From JBOGXA01 sp050694175 (GTDB lineage Bacteria; Actinomycetota; CADDZG01; WHSQ01): a stretch of 64,000 bases of DNA. Numbering within the stretch: position 1 is the stretch's first letter; the number at the start of each line of letters is the position of its first letter. The notes beneath the pieces are model-generated. The model was given only the letters and a program-made list of their open reading frames with translations, was not told the DNA's origin and made no database searches. The DNA lies in contig JBOGXA010000006.1 in NCBI GenBank assembly GCA_050694175.1, positions 1-64,000 of the forward strand. Direction: 5' to 3'. Of this stretch, positions 17,832 through 24,555 are shown piece by piece. The position numbers were made by a program, and so were the translations under genes.

Positions 17832-18578
17832 ATGGGGCATCACGCTGAAGGAGCGCGCGAAAATACGGCCGCGGGGCCGTATTCTCCGGAGAACGGCGCA
17901 CGAACCACGGTGCTCGTGGTCGACGATCACAAGCTATTCGCAGAGGCTATCCAGTCCTCGCTCGGCGATTTCGGGATCAACGTCACCACCGTGGCGTCGA
18001 GCCGGGCCGAAGCCCTCGCGGTCATCGACGGAATCGTGCCCCAAGTCGTTCTGATGGACCTCGGCCTTCCGGACGGCAACGGGGTCGAAGTTGGAAAGAC
18101 GATCCTCGCCCGATACCCCGGGATCAAGGTGCTGGCGTTGACCGCCAGATGCGACCCCGAGTGCGTCAAAGACGTCATGCGTGCAGGTTTTTCGGGGTTC
18201 CTCACCAAAGACACTCCGCTCGACAGGCTGGCGGCGTCGATCCGGATGGCCCTCGACGGCCATGTCGTCATCCCGCATCGGGTCGCGGGCGTGGCGGCGG
18301 GGGCCCGTTCCGCCGAAGAAAAGAATGCGGAGCTCCTCGCCTCGCAGCTGACCCCGCGCGAGCTGCAGGTTCTTTCGCTGCTCGTGCAGGGGGCCGGCAG
18401 CAAGGTGATCGCCGATCGCCTGTGTGTCAGCCTCAACACGGTTCGGACCCATGTTCAAAGCATCCTGACCAAGCTCCAGGTGCGGTCGCGACTTGAGGCG
18501 GCGGCATTTGCGGTGCGCTTCAACCTCGTGGCGGCGAGCGATCATGTCAGCATGGACGAATCGGCCGTCACGCACTGA
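17832..18578 (+). CDS. Response regulator, NarL/FixJ type (receiver + LuxR HTH)
   Basis: A 248-residue protein. The receiver domain has the acidic pair D31/D32, phospho-acceptor D76 (VVLMDLGLPDG), the switch T in VLALTAR and conserved K in GFLTKDTP, so all phosphorylation residues are present. The LuxR-type HTH near the C-terminus has LTPRELQVLSLLVQG and VSLNTVRTHVQSILTKLQVRSR. GGAGGG lies 5 bases before the ATG. No histidine kinase is adjacent. It stands at the head of the regulator/PqqD/HprK island and may control it or the glycan locus. Confidence 0.9.
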   Translation: MGHHAEGARENTAAGPYSPENGARTTVLVVDDHKLFAEAIQSSLGDFGINVTTVASSRAEALAVIDGIVPQVVLMDLGLPDGNGVEVGKTILARYPGIKVLALTARCDPECVKDVMRAGFSGFLTKDTPLDRLAASIRMALDGHVVIPHRVAGVAAGARSAEEKNAELLASQLTPRELQVLSLLVQGAGSKVIADRLCVSLNTVRTHVQSILTKLQVRSRLEAAAFAVRFNLVAASDHVSMDESAVTH

Positions 18579-18590
18579 GGCTCATCTCAT

Positions 18591-18614
18591 TCATTCGACG
18601 TAGGCGTTATACGC
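18591..18614 (+). promoter_or_regulatory. 24-bp conserved element, copy C
   Basis: One of three related sites in the island. The shared core is CATTYG-N2-GTAG, followed by N6, then TRCGC; 13 of 24 positions are identical in all three. This copy ends 78 bp before the GTG of the second response regulator, almost the same distance as copy A has to its gene. It probably is an operator or an extended promoter element. A direct repeat CGTAGCGTG follows at 18619-18627 and 18646-18654. Confidence 0.55.
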
Positions 18615-18692
18615 ACCCCGTAGCGTGCCGCGCTCGCGCTTTCTGCGTAGCGTGGACGTCGCCATATCCGTCCTTAACGACACGGGGAACAG

Positions 18693-19376
18693 GTGGAAGA
18701 CGGTCTACAGGTAACGATTCTTCTTGCCGACGCGCATTCGCTTTTTAGAGAAGCCGTCAGAGCAGCACTCGACAGCCAGGACGACCTCACTGTGGTCGCC
18801 GAAGCGCGTGATGGCCATGAGGCCGTAAGCGAGGCGCTACGCGCGCGTCCCGACATCGCGCTGCTCGACATCAATCTGCCGAATTGCAGCGGCATAAGGG
18901 CCACTTCGCTGATCAAGGAACAGTGCCCCGAGAGCCGCGTCCTTGTTCTCGCGAGCGAGGAGGACGAAGAGTCTCTGGTGGAGGCGGTCGAGGCGGGAGC
19001 CAGCGGTTACTTGACCAAGGAGTGCCCGCTCTCGCAGCTCATCAAGGCCACGCGGGCGGTCCACAAAGGAGAGACCCTCATCCCGGGCCACATGCTGGGG
19101 GCCCTGCTGGCGCGACTGATCCTCCGGCGCCGCCAGCAGGATTCTGCGCTTAGGCAGATGGCACGACTGACAAAGCGTGAGCGTGAGGTGCTGGCCCTCT
19201 TGGCCGAGGGAGCCGATAACGACACGATCGCTCAGGCCCTCGTCATCAGCCCGCAGACCGCTCGAACGCACATTCAAAACGTCATCGGTAAGCTGGGGGT
19301 TCACTCTCGACTGGAAGCCGCGGCTTTCGTCATCCAAAACGGCATACAAGACGACCTGGTGGGGGCGGAAGGATGA
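18693..19376 (+). CDS. Response regulator, NarL/FixJ type (receiver + LuxR HTH)
   Basis: A 227-residue protein paralogous to the regulator upstream. The receiver has LLADAHSLFREA (D13; the second acidic residue of the usual pair is replaced), phospho-acceptor D59 (IALLDINLP), a Ser at the switch position (VLASEED) and K in GYLTKECPL. The HTH has LTKREREVLALLAEGADNDTIA and SPQTARTHIQNVIGKLGVHSR. The GTG start follows GGGGAA. Its stop overlaps the ATG of the first PqqD gene (ATGA), so the regulator and both PqqD proteins are made from one message. Confidence 0.9.
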   Translation: MEDGLQVTILLADAHSLFREAVRAALDSQDDLTVVAEARDGHEAVSEALRARPDIALLDINLPNCSGIRATSLIKEQCPESRVLVLASEEDEESLVEAVEAGASGYLTKECPLSQLIKATRAVHKGETLIPGHMLGALLARLILRRRQQDSALRQMARLTKREREVLALLAEGADNDTIAQALVISPQTARTHIQNVIGKLGVHSRLEAAAFVIQNGIQDDLVGAEG

Positions 19377-19675
19377 TTACCCTTAGACAAGATCGGCCGA
19401 TGCGGCGAGACGACGTGTGGCTGCGGCGGGCGGGACGAGAGAACGCCGCCTACGACCCCCGTACGGGGTCCGTTCACATCCTCAACGAGACCGCACTGGC
19501 GATCTGGGAACTCTGCGACGGAACAACTCAGCCGGAGGAGATGGTCGGCGCAATCTGTGAGCTGTGCGGGATGCATCCCGACGTCGTCGTCGAAGACGTC
19601 TCACGCATACTGGCGGAATTCGAACTCGCCAACCTCATAACGTGGCAGGACGGAAATGCCGGCGATCAAACCTAA
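19373..19675 (+). CDS. PqqD-family protein 1 (RRE-like)
   Basis: A 100-residue protein with the PqqD pattern: a basic N-terminus, NAAYDPRTGSVHILNETA, AIWELCDGTTQPEEMV and a C-terminal winged-helix-like segment VSRILAEFELANLITWQ. PqqD proteins are the founding RiPP recognition element, binding the leader of a precursor peptide and presenting it to a modifying enzyme. NCBI families also describe PqqD relatives that travel with HprK-related kinases (HPr-rel-A system). No radical SAM partner is visible. Its start overlaps the regulator stop, and its end overlaps the next PqqD gene by 20 bp. Confidence 0.85.
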   Translation: MITLRQDRPMRRDDVWLRRAGRENAAYDPRTGSVHILNETALAIWELCDGTTQPEEMVGAICELCGMHPDVVVEDVSRILAEFELANLITWQDGNAGDQT

Positions 19676-19982
19676 GGTGCGTCAAGACCTCGCCATTGTT
19701 GAGCTGGACGGCGAGGCGGTCATCTACGACGAGAACGACAACACGATCCACCACCTGAATCCCACCGCGACGATCGTCTTGTCGATGTGCGACGGCACGT
19801 CCACGATCAAAGAGTTCTCGATGGAGATCGCCGAGGCGTTCTCGATGCCCCCCGACGAGATCGAGCGCCAGGTTCGATCTCTGCTACGCGACTTTCGCAA
19901 GATGCGTCTGCTCGAGGAGAACGGTACTCACCCGAAGAGCCGCGCTCGCACGAGCTCGGCGGCGTCTAGCGCAGAGTCGTAG
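19656..19982 (+). CDS. PqqD-family protein 2 (RRE-like)
   Basis: A 108-residue PqqD-like protein: VRQDLAIVELDGEAVIYDENDN (motif broken at the turn), HHLNPTATIVLSMCDGTSTIKEF and RSLLRDFRKMRLLEEN. It is distinct from but related to the gene it overlaps. Tandem PqqD proteins could recognise different leaders or form a heterodimer. The last 55 bp overlap the 3' end of the HprK-like kinase gene on the opposite strand, and the tail after EENG is low-complexity, so the true functional C-terminus may end near there. Confidence 0.85.
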   Translation: MPAIKPKVRQDLAIVELDGEAVIYDENDNTIHHLNPTATIVLSMCDGTSTIKEFSMEIAEAFSMPPDEIERQVRSLLRDFRKMRLLEENGTHPKSRARTSSAASSAES

Positions 19983-20728
19983 ACGAGTTTCCATCCGCGG
20001 GCGTGTGCGGCAATCTCAGTCACCAGCTTGAAGCTCTCGGCCGGGTGCTTGTAGTGATTGAACGAGTTCTGAAGCAGCGCGGCAACGATCTGCGCGCGGG
20101 GGATCTCGTGAAGGGACGCCACTCCAGGGGTTCGCTCGATCAGCAGGATGTGGCCGATCTCGAGCCTGCCGGCGGCCACTTCACCGCCCATCTGCTTGGC
20201 CTGGACGAAGCCGGCGTGATGATCGGTCACGCCGAGGTGAGAGCGACTCCACGCCGACAGACCGATCGGCTTGGGATACCCAACGAGCTCCCCCGTTCCG
20301 AGGTCGAGGCACAGGGCCTCGTCGGAAACGTAGTCGAAGCCGTGCAGCGTGAAGGCGGCCGTGAGCGTGCTCTTGCCTCCCTCGGACGGCGCCGGGAAGG
20401 CGAGTGCGACCGGGCCCAGGGCTGTGACTCCCGCGTGACAAGCAAAGCCGTCGAAATTCGCGAGGGCGCTGCGGTTCATTTCCTCGATGGCGGCGACCAC
20501 GAGAGGTTCCCACGACCGTGCGGATCGGATGGGGTCGGAGCCCCGACGCAACTCGAACCCTTTCCCCGCGGCGCGCAGGGTGAGGACATTTCCTCGATGG
20601 GTATCGACCGCGGGCTCTACTTGCAGCGGTTCCAGGAGACGGCGCAAAACTTCGCTGGCCGGCGGAACCTCGCATCGCAGCCGAAAATGGGCTTTCACCA
20701 GCAAATAGGAGCTATCCATCGACTTCAT
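19928..20728 (-). CDS. HprK-like (HPr-kinase-related) P-loop kinase, copy A
   Basis: About 266 residues. The central region has the P-loop APSEGGKST (Lys ~119), GFDYVSDEALCLDL (strand with the acidic DE pair) and GYPKPIGLS, the layout of the HPr kinase C-terminal domain. Relatives tailor RiPPs: the lasso-peptide kinases (paeninodin type) phosphorylate a C-terminal Ser. In others (HPr-rel-A) the target is unknown. The start is uncertain: the open frame begins at a TTG at 20761 whose codons form TTGACA, a consensus -35 box, so ATG at 20728 or 20719 is more likely. It converges on PqqD2 with a 55-bp overlap and is divergent from the Tat protein gene. Confidence 0.82.
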   Translation of the reverse strand: MKSMDSSYLLVKAHFRLRCEVPPASEVLRRLLEPLQVEPAVDTHRGNVLTLRAAGKGFELRRGSDPIRSARSWEPLVVAAIEEMNRSALANFDGFACHAGVTALGPVALAFPAPSEGGKSTLTAAFTLHGFDYVSDEALCLDLGTGELVGYPKPIGLSAWSRSHLGVTDHHAGFVQAKQMGGEVAAGRLEIGHILLIERTPGVASLHEIPRAQIVAALLQNSFNHYKHPAESFKLVTEIAAHARGWKLVYDSALDAAELVRARLFG

Positions 20729-20826
20729 ATCCGCGAAAATACGCCGTCCTCCGTATGTCAAGTCGAGCGCGAGTCGGTACGCTAGATCGTGCTGACGAGA
20801 TGTGAGGCCTACATCGTGAGGAGTCC

Positions 20827-21333
20827 ATGACGGACCAAATGACGCCGGTGCCTGGGATTACGCGCCGGGAAACGCTCAAACGTGGGGCGGCCCTGGGGGG
20901 CGCCCTGCTGTGGTCCGTGCCCGTCATCCAAACCCTCGGCATGACTCATGCGCATGCGGCCGTGCCCAGCGGACCGACGCCGGGCCCCGACGTCTCCTAT
21001 ATCGCCATGAATGTGACGTGCAACGGCCTCATGGGGCCGAAGCAGTACTTCATCAAGTTCGAGGCGGAGTGCCCCATCAACGGAAACATCGGGTGTTTCG
21101 AGGACGACCCCGGCAACACCCCGGGCTGTGTCTTCACCCCCACCGGGGAGAAGAAGAACGGGGCCGATCTCGGGTTCGAGGTCGAAGGGCCCCATCCCGT
21201 GTCGCGGTGTTACGAGGTCGTCGTCCCCGCCTCGTGCATCGTGAACGCGACGGTCATCAAAGGTGGTCAGCGGTGCTGCCCCGGTCCGATGGGGACCGGA
21301 GACCTCGTGGTGTGCCCGCCCCACTGCGCGTAG
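20827..21333 (+). CDS. Tat-exported Cys-containing small protein A
   Basis: 168 residues. A twin-arginine signal is at residues ~11-46: TRRETLKRGAALGGA, then LLWSVPVIQTLG and an AHA-A cleavage site. The mature part has ten Cys, including a CC pair (QRCCPGP) and a PPHCA terminus, an even number that fits disulfides. No known domain is recognised. The leader resembles those of the two other Tat proteins in the window, while the mature part differs. A GTGAGGAG site precedes the ATG. Flanked by an HprK-like kinase and PqqD3, it is a candidate client of that system. Confidence 0.8.
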   Translation: MTDQMTPVPGITRRETLKRGAALGGALLWSVPVIQTLGMTHAHAAVPSGPTPGPDVSYIAMNVTCNGLMGPKQYFIKFEAECPINGNIGCFEDDPGNTPGCVFTPTGEKKNGADLGFEVEGPHPVSRCYEVVVPASCIVNATVIKGGQRCCPGPMGTGDLVVCPPHCA

Positions 21334-21353
21334 GGCGGAAATGCTCACCTAGT

Positions 21354-21377
21354 GCATTTGCTGTAGTTGCTCTACGC
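21354..21377 (+). promoter_or_regulatory. 24-bp conserved element, copy A
   Basis: This copy contains the dyad GTAG-N5-CTAC within the shared pattern CATTYG-N2-GTAG-N6-TRCGC. It lies 79 bp before PqqD3. Both this copy and copy B are preceded by CCTA(G/C)T. NarL/LuxR regulators often bind short dyads, and three such regulators are encoded nearby, so self- or cross-regulation is a reasonable inference. Confidence 0.55.
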
Positions 21378-21456
21378 TGCCGACACGGTGACCGGCGCGT
21401 GTTGTGATCTCTAGGCTTCCGCGATCACCGAAGAGACCCGCAGAATAGGCGACTTC

Positions 21457-21765
21457 ATGTCACACTCCGAAACCGCTCCCGCCGACGGCCCACCGCGAAC
21501 GGGTCGGCCCACTCACAACCCTCGGATGCTCGTTCGCCGAGCCGGTGACGAGGTCATCGTTTACGACCCCACAAGCGAAGCGTTTCACCAGCTCAATTCG
21601 GGAGCGCTCCTCGTCTGGTCCATGTGCGACGGGGCCACTAAGCCGAACCAGATGGTGAACGAGATCAGCGACCTTTCGGGGCTTGCTCCCGCGGAGGTGG
21701 GAGCCGACGTCGAGCGCATTCTGTCCGAGTTCGACGGCAAGAACCTCCTAATCTGGGAAACGTAA
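21457..21765 (+). CDS. PqqD-family protein 3 (RRE-like)
   Basis: A 102-residue PqqD-like protein with a longer disordered N-terminus (Pro/Thr-rich) followed by NPRMLVRRAGDEVIVYDPTSE, FHQLNSGALLVWSMCDGATKPNQMV and VERILSEFDGKNLLIWE. It is more like PqqD1 than PqqD2 in its LIWE/LITW ending. It has its own upstream copy of the 24-bp element, so it is a separate transcription unit from the Tat gene just before it. Confidence 0.85.
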   Translation: MSHSETAPADGPPRTGRPTHNPRMLVRRAGDEVIVYDPTSEAFHQLNSGALLVWSMCDGATKPNQMVNEISDLSGLAPAEVGADVERILSEFDGKNLLIWET

Positions 21766-21781
21766 GGCCCGCGCGCCTACT

Positions 21782-21805
21782 GCATTCGCCGTAGTCAACA
21801 TGCGC
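21782..21805 (+). promoter_or_regulatory. 24-bp conserved element, copy B
   Basis: The third copy, sharing CATTYG-N2-GTAG-N6-TRCGC and the CCTA(G/C)T upstream flank with copy A. It ends 95 bp before the ATG at 21901 of the LuxR gene. A CTTCCTAGG segment downstream (near 21850) parallels CTCTAGGC after copy A and may mark the promoter. Confidence 0.5.
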
Positions 21806-21900
21806 TCGCAGGTCGATGGAACGCGTGGACTGGCTGCGTACGATCCAGCTTCCTAGGGGACGCAACGCGAGGGTGCGTCCCGCGAATGCTTGGAGGACGG

Positions 21901-22464
21901 ATGACGGCGATCGGGCTGCTGGTGGCTCATCGAGAGCCGATCGTCGGGGAAGCGCTTGCGAGCGCCCTCGGCTCGTTTCAGAACTTCGTCTCGGTCGGGG
22001 TCATCAGCGACGCCGGGTCTCTCGATTTCCTCCGGGATCGATTCGGGGTAGCCGTCGTCGATGCAGCAATGGACGGCGGCAAGGATCTCGCTAGAAACCT
22101 GCGCCGCCGGGGCACGCGCGTTGTCATGCTTGGAACCGATCAGGATGACGATGCCGGTGTCTGCATCTCTCCCGTTGCCTCGGTTGCGACACTAGCGGCC
22201 GCACTTCTACCCGGGATCCCGTTGCGTAACCGGGGAGATTGCCTGCCGATCACCGCGCGGGAAGAGGAGATCCTCTCGCTCGCCGCGAGGGGCTTGCCGG
22301 CAAAGCGGATCGCCGGTCATCTAGGCATCAGCCCTAAGACGGTCGAGTCGCACAAGAGCCGGGCATACAAAAAGCTCGGAGTGCCCAACCAAGCGGCTGC
22401 TGTCTCACTCGTGTCCGCCGGTATGGGGGACCGAGACCGAGTTGCGGCGATGGGAGCGCTCTAG
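21901..22464 (+). CDS. LuxR-type regulator with degenerate receiver
   Basis: About 187 residues. The C-terminal HTH is standard: ITAREEEILSLAARGLPAKRIA and SPKTVESHKSRAYKKLGVPNQ. The N-terminal domain has a receiver-like shape with D54 in VAVVDAAMDGG, but the acidic pair is replaced by His-Arg-Glu and the conserved switch Lys is missing, so phosphorylation is doubtful. The ATG at 21901 with GGAGG 4 bases upstream is preferred over the ATG at 21886. Its stop TAG shares a base with the GTG of the Wzc-like gene, so it is coupled to the glycan locus and probably controls it. Confidence 0.85.
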   Translation: MTAIGLLVAHREPIVGEALASALGSFQNFVSVGVISDAGSLDFLRDRFGVAVVDAAMDGGKDLARNLRRRGTRVVMLGTDQDDDAGVCISPVASVATLAAALLPGIPLRNRGDCLPITAREEEILSLAARGLPAKRIAGHLGISPKTVESHKSRAYKKLGVPNQAAAVSLVSAGMGDRDRVAAMGAL

Positions 22465-24110
22465 TGGATGCCGTTCAATATCTAGAAGCGCTGAAGAGAC
22501 GCTGGCACATCATCGTCGGAGCCCTGGTGATCGCGCTCACAGCAGGCCTTCTCATCAACGCGACCACGTCCTCCGACACCCCCGCCACCAGCTCGAACGT
22601 TAAAAGGGCCTCCTCGTACACCGCGACTACCCTGCTGCTGAACACATCCACCGAGTCGGGTGTACCTGGGCTTACCGCCCTGGACAACGCAACCATCGCC
22701 CGGCTGGCGGTTATCGGTGAGATCCCGCAAAGGGTTGCCCGGAAGATGGACTACAACGGCAGCCCCTTGGAACTCGCGAATCAGGTCCAGATCATTCCCG
22801 CACAGGAGACAGGACTTCTCGAGGTCACCGTGGTGGCCTCAAACCCCGACCAAGCGACCAAGTTGAGCAACACCTACGCGAACGAGCTCATTGACTGGCT
22901 TGCTAACCGCCAGGACACGATCGCGAATCAGGCCGCCGCAGCCGTTCAAGAGTCTTTGGACGAGCTCACGTCGGAGATTGCTGCCCTCAACGCGGAAATA
23001 GAGCTAAACCCGCCGAACGTCGCAAGGCTGAGAGCAGAGCGTGACGCTAGGGTCGTGTTTGCCGAGTCTTTGGCGACTCAGTATCAGGGGTTCGTCGCCG
23101 CAGCCGCTGCGCCGCCTGGGCTGCAATTGGTCCTGAAGGGATTGGCCCTGCCGAGTGAGGGAGCGGACTACGCGGCCGAGTTCAGCGGCCCGCAGGGACG
23201 AGGGCTCCGGCTCGGACTCGCCGCTCTGCTTGGTCTCGTCGCCGGCGCCGGGATCGCGCTCTTGCTGGACCGTGTTGACACGAGGATCCGGTCGAAGCAG
23301 GAGGCTGAGGAGCACTACCGGGCCCCCGTTCTCGCGGAGATCCCTCAGCTCATGCGACGCGATCGTGGGCCGATCCCGATTGCTGCGGCCAAACCGAGGT
23401 CCAGGTTTGCGGATGCCTTCCGTCTGCTCGCCACATCCATCATGAGGCAGGACTCGAAATCCTCCTGGGAATCCCGACCCAAGTCGATCCTCGTGACAAG
23501 TGCAGAGCCTGGGGAGGGCAAGTCCACGGTTGTTGCCAACCTCGCGGCCGCTTTTGCGGAGATGGGCCACAAGGTGCTCACGGTTTCATGTGACTTCAGA
23601 AGGCCCAAGATTCACGAGTTCCTGGGGGTTGCGAACGAGCCGGGCCTGTCCGACGCCATCAGAAATAGCAACGGGCAACCGATCCTGCGTGACAACGTTC
23701 TAAAGAGCTCGCTCCACGAGTTCGTGGGGGTTGTCCCGAGCGGATCGGCGCCCGACAAGCCCGGTGAGTTGTTGAGCTCTGACGGAATGAGACGCGCCTT
23801 GGATGAGGCCAGGCAGCTCGCCGACGTCGTTCTCATCGATTCATCTCCCCTGCTATCCGCCGGGGATGCCGTTCTCCTCCTCGAGGATGTGGATGCTGTG
23901 CTGGTTGTAGCACGGGCGGGCCAGACGCATACCGGCCAAGCCGCTCAGACCGCCGGACTTCTGGCGCGACTGAGGGCACCCGTCCGAGGCGTCGTTCTGA
24001 CGAACGTGATCGGCGCACCCTCCCGCCACGACAGTTGGCAGGGCGAAGAAGGGTCGGCTGGGTTGCGTAGGGGTTTTTCCCGACTGGCGCGTCACTACAG
24101 TCCTCTCTAA
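22464..24110 (+). CDS. Polysaccharide chain-length / tyrosine-autokinase-like protein (Wzc type)
   Basis: 548 residues. A Wzz domain has a first membrane helix (~14-35) and a second (~248-265, LAALLGLVAGAGIALLL), with a long coil between (QESLDELTSEIAALNAEIE). The cytosolic BY-kinase domain has Walker A SAEPGEGKST (Lys ~353), the A' motif with Asp in VSCDFRRPKI and Walker B VVLIDSSPLL. Wzc/CapAB proteins control polymer length and export. The C-terminus has one Tyr (HYSPL) rather than a Tyr cluster. The start is GTG at 22464. It leads the exopolysaccharide locus. Confidence 0.88.
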   Translation: MDAVQYLEALKRRWHIIVGALVIALTAGLLINATTSSDTPATSSNVKRASSYTATTLLLNTSTESGVPGLTALDNATIARLAVIGEIPQRVARKMDYNGSPLELANQVQIIPAQETGLLEVTVVASNPDQATKLSNTYANELIDWLANRQDTIANQAAAAVQESLDELTSEIAALNAEIELNPPNVARLRAERDARVVFAESLATQYQGFVAAAAAPPGLQLVLKGLALPSEGADYAAEFSGPQGRGLRLGLAALLGLVAGAGIALLLDRVDTRIRSKQEAEEHYRAPVLAEIPQLMRRDRGPIPIAAAKPRSRFADAFRLLATSIMRQDSKSSWESRPKSILVTSAEPGEGKSTVVANLAAAFAEMGHKVLTVSCDFRRPKIHEFLGVANEPGLSDAIRNSNGQPILRDNVLKSSLHEFVGVVPSGSAPDKPGELLSSDGMRRALDEARQLADVVLIDSSPLLSAGDAVLLLEDVDAVLVVARAGQTHTGQAAQTAGLLARLRAPVRGVVLTNVIGAPSRHDSWQGEEGSAGLRRGFSRLARHYSPL

Positions 24111-24131
24111 TGTGTCAAATGGGGGTTTTGC

Positions 24132-24482
24132 GTGCTTGATTCAGGACGAGAAGTCGTCCGGTGCCTCGTTACCTACAACGACTGGTGGCAGCCGTCGACG
24201 GGATCAATTCTCAAGGTAGGCGGGGCGAGGCTCGACAAGAACATCGGTGACGGACTTAGAGCCGGTCTCCTGGAGACCATCGAGGAACGCGTTGAGTTGT
24301 GCCGCAGGGTTTCGACCCTCTCCGACGTCGACCGTCAGTTGCTGTTTCTCTGGTACGTCCGTCAACAACACGTGGACGACATAGCTACTCAAACAAAAGT
24401 CTCCCGCCGCCAGTGTTTCAGGCGGCGGGCACGAGCGATCAAGACGATCGTCGACGCAGGTGCCGCGAACCAGGCTGCCTGA
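24132..24482 (+). CDS. Small helix-turn-helix (sigma-70 region-4-like) protein
   Basis: 116 residues. The C-terminal half reads STLSDVDRQLLFLWYVRQ, then HVDDIATQTKVSRRQCFRRRARAI, which matches a sigma region 4 or phage ArpU-like HTH. The N-terminal half (CLVTYNDWWQPSTGSIL) has no recognised domain. It starts at GTG 24132, 21 bp after the Wzc-like gene and before the dehydrogenase. It may regulate transcription of the glycan locus; no target site is known. Confidence 0.6.
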   Translation: MLDSGREVVRCLVTYNDWWQPSTGSILKVGGARLDKNIGDGLRAGLLETIEERVELCRRVSTLSDVDRQLLFLWYVRQQHVDDIATQTKVSRRQCFRRRARAIKTIVDAGAANQAA

Positions 24483-24555
24483 TTAGCAACGTTCGGTCAC
24501 TCTTATCTGTAGGTCGTCCTCGGTTTCGCGGTTTGACCATAGCCAAGGGGTTCTG

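Noticed and set aside
17832..22464. A complete lasso-peptide or PQQ-type RiPP cluster
   Set aside because: PqqD-like and HprK-like proteins are present, but no transglutaminase-like protease, asparagine-synthetase-like cyclase, radical SAM enzyme or clear precursor is encoded here.
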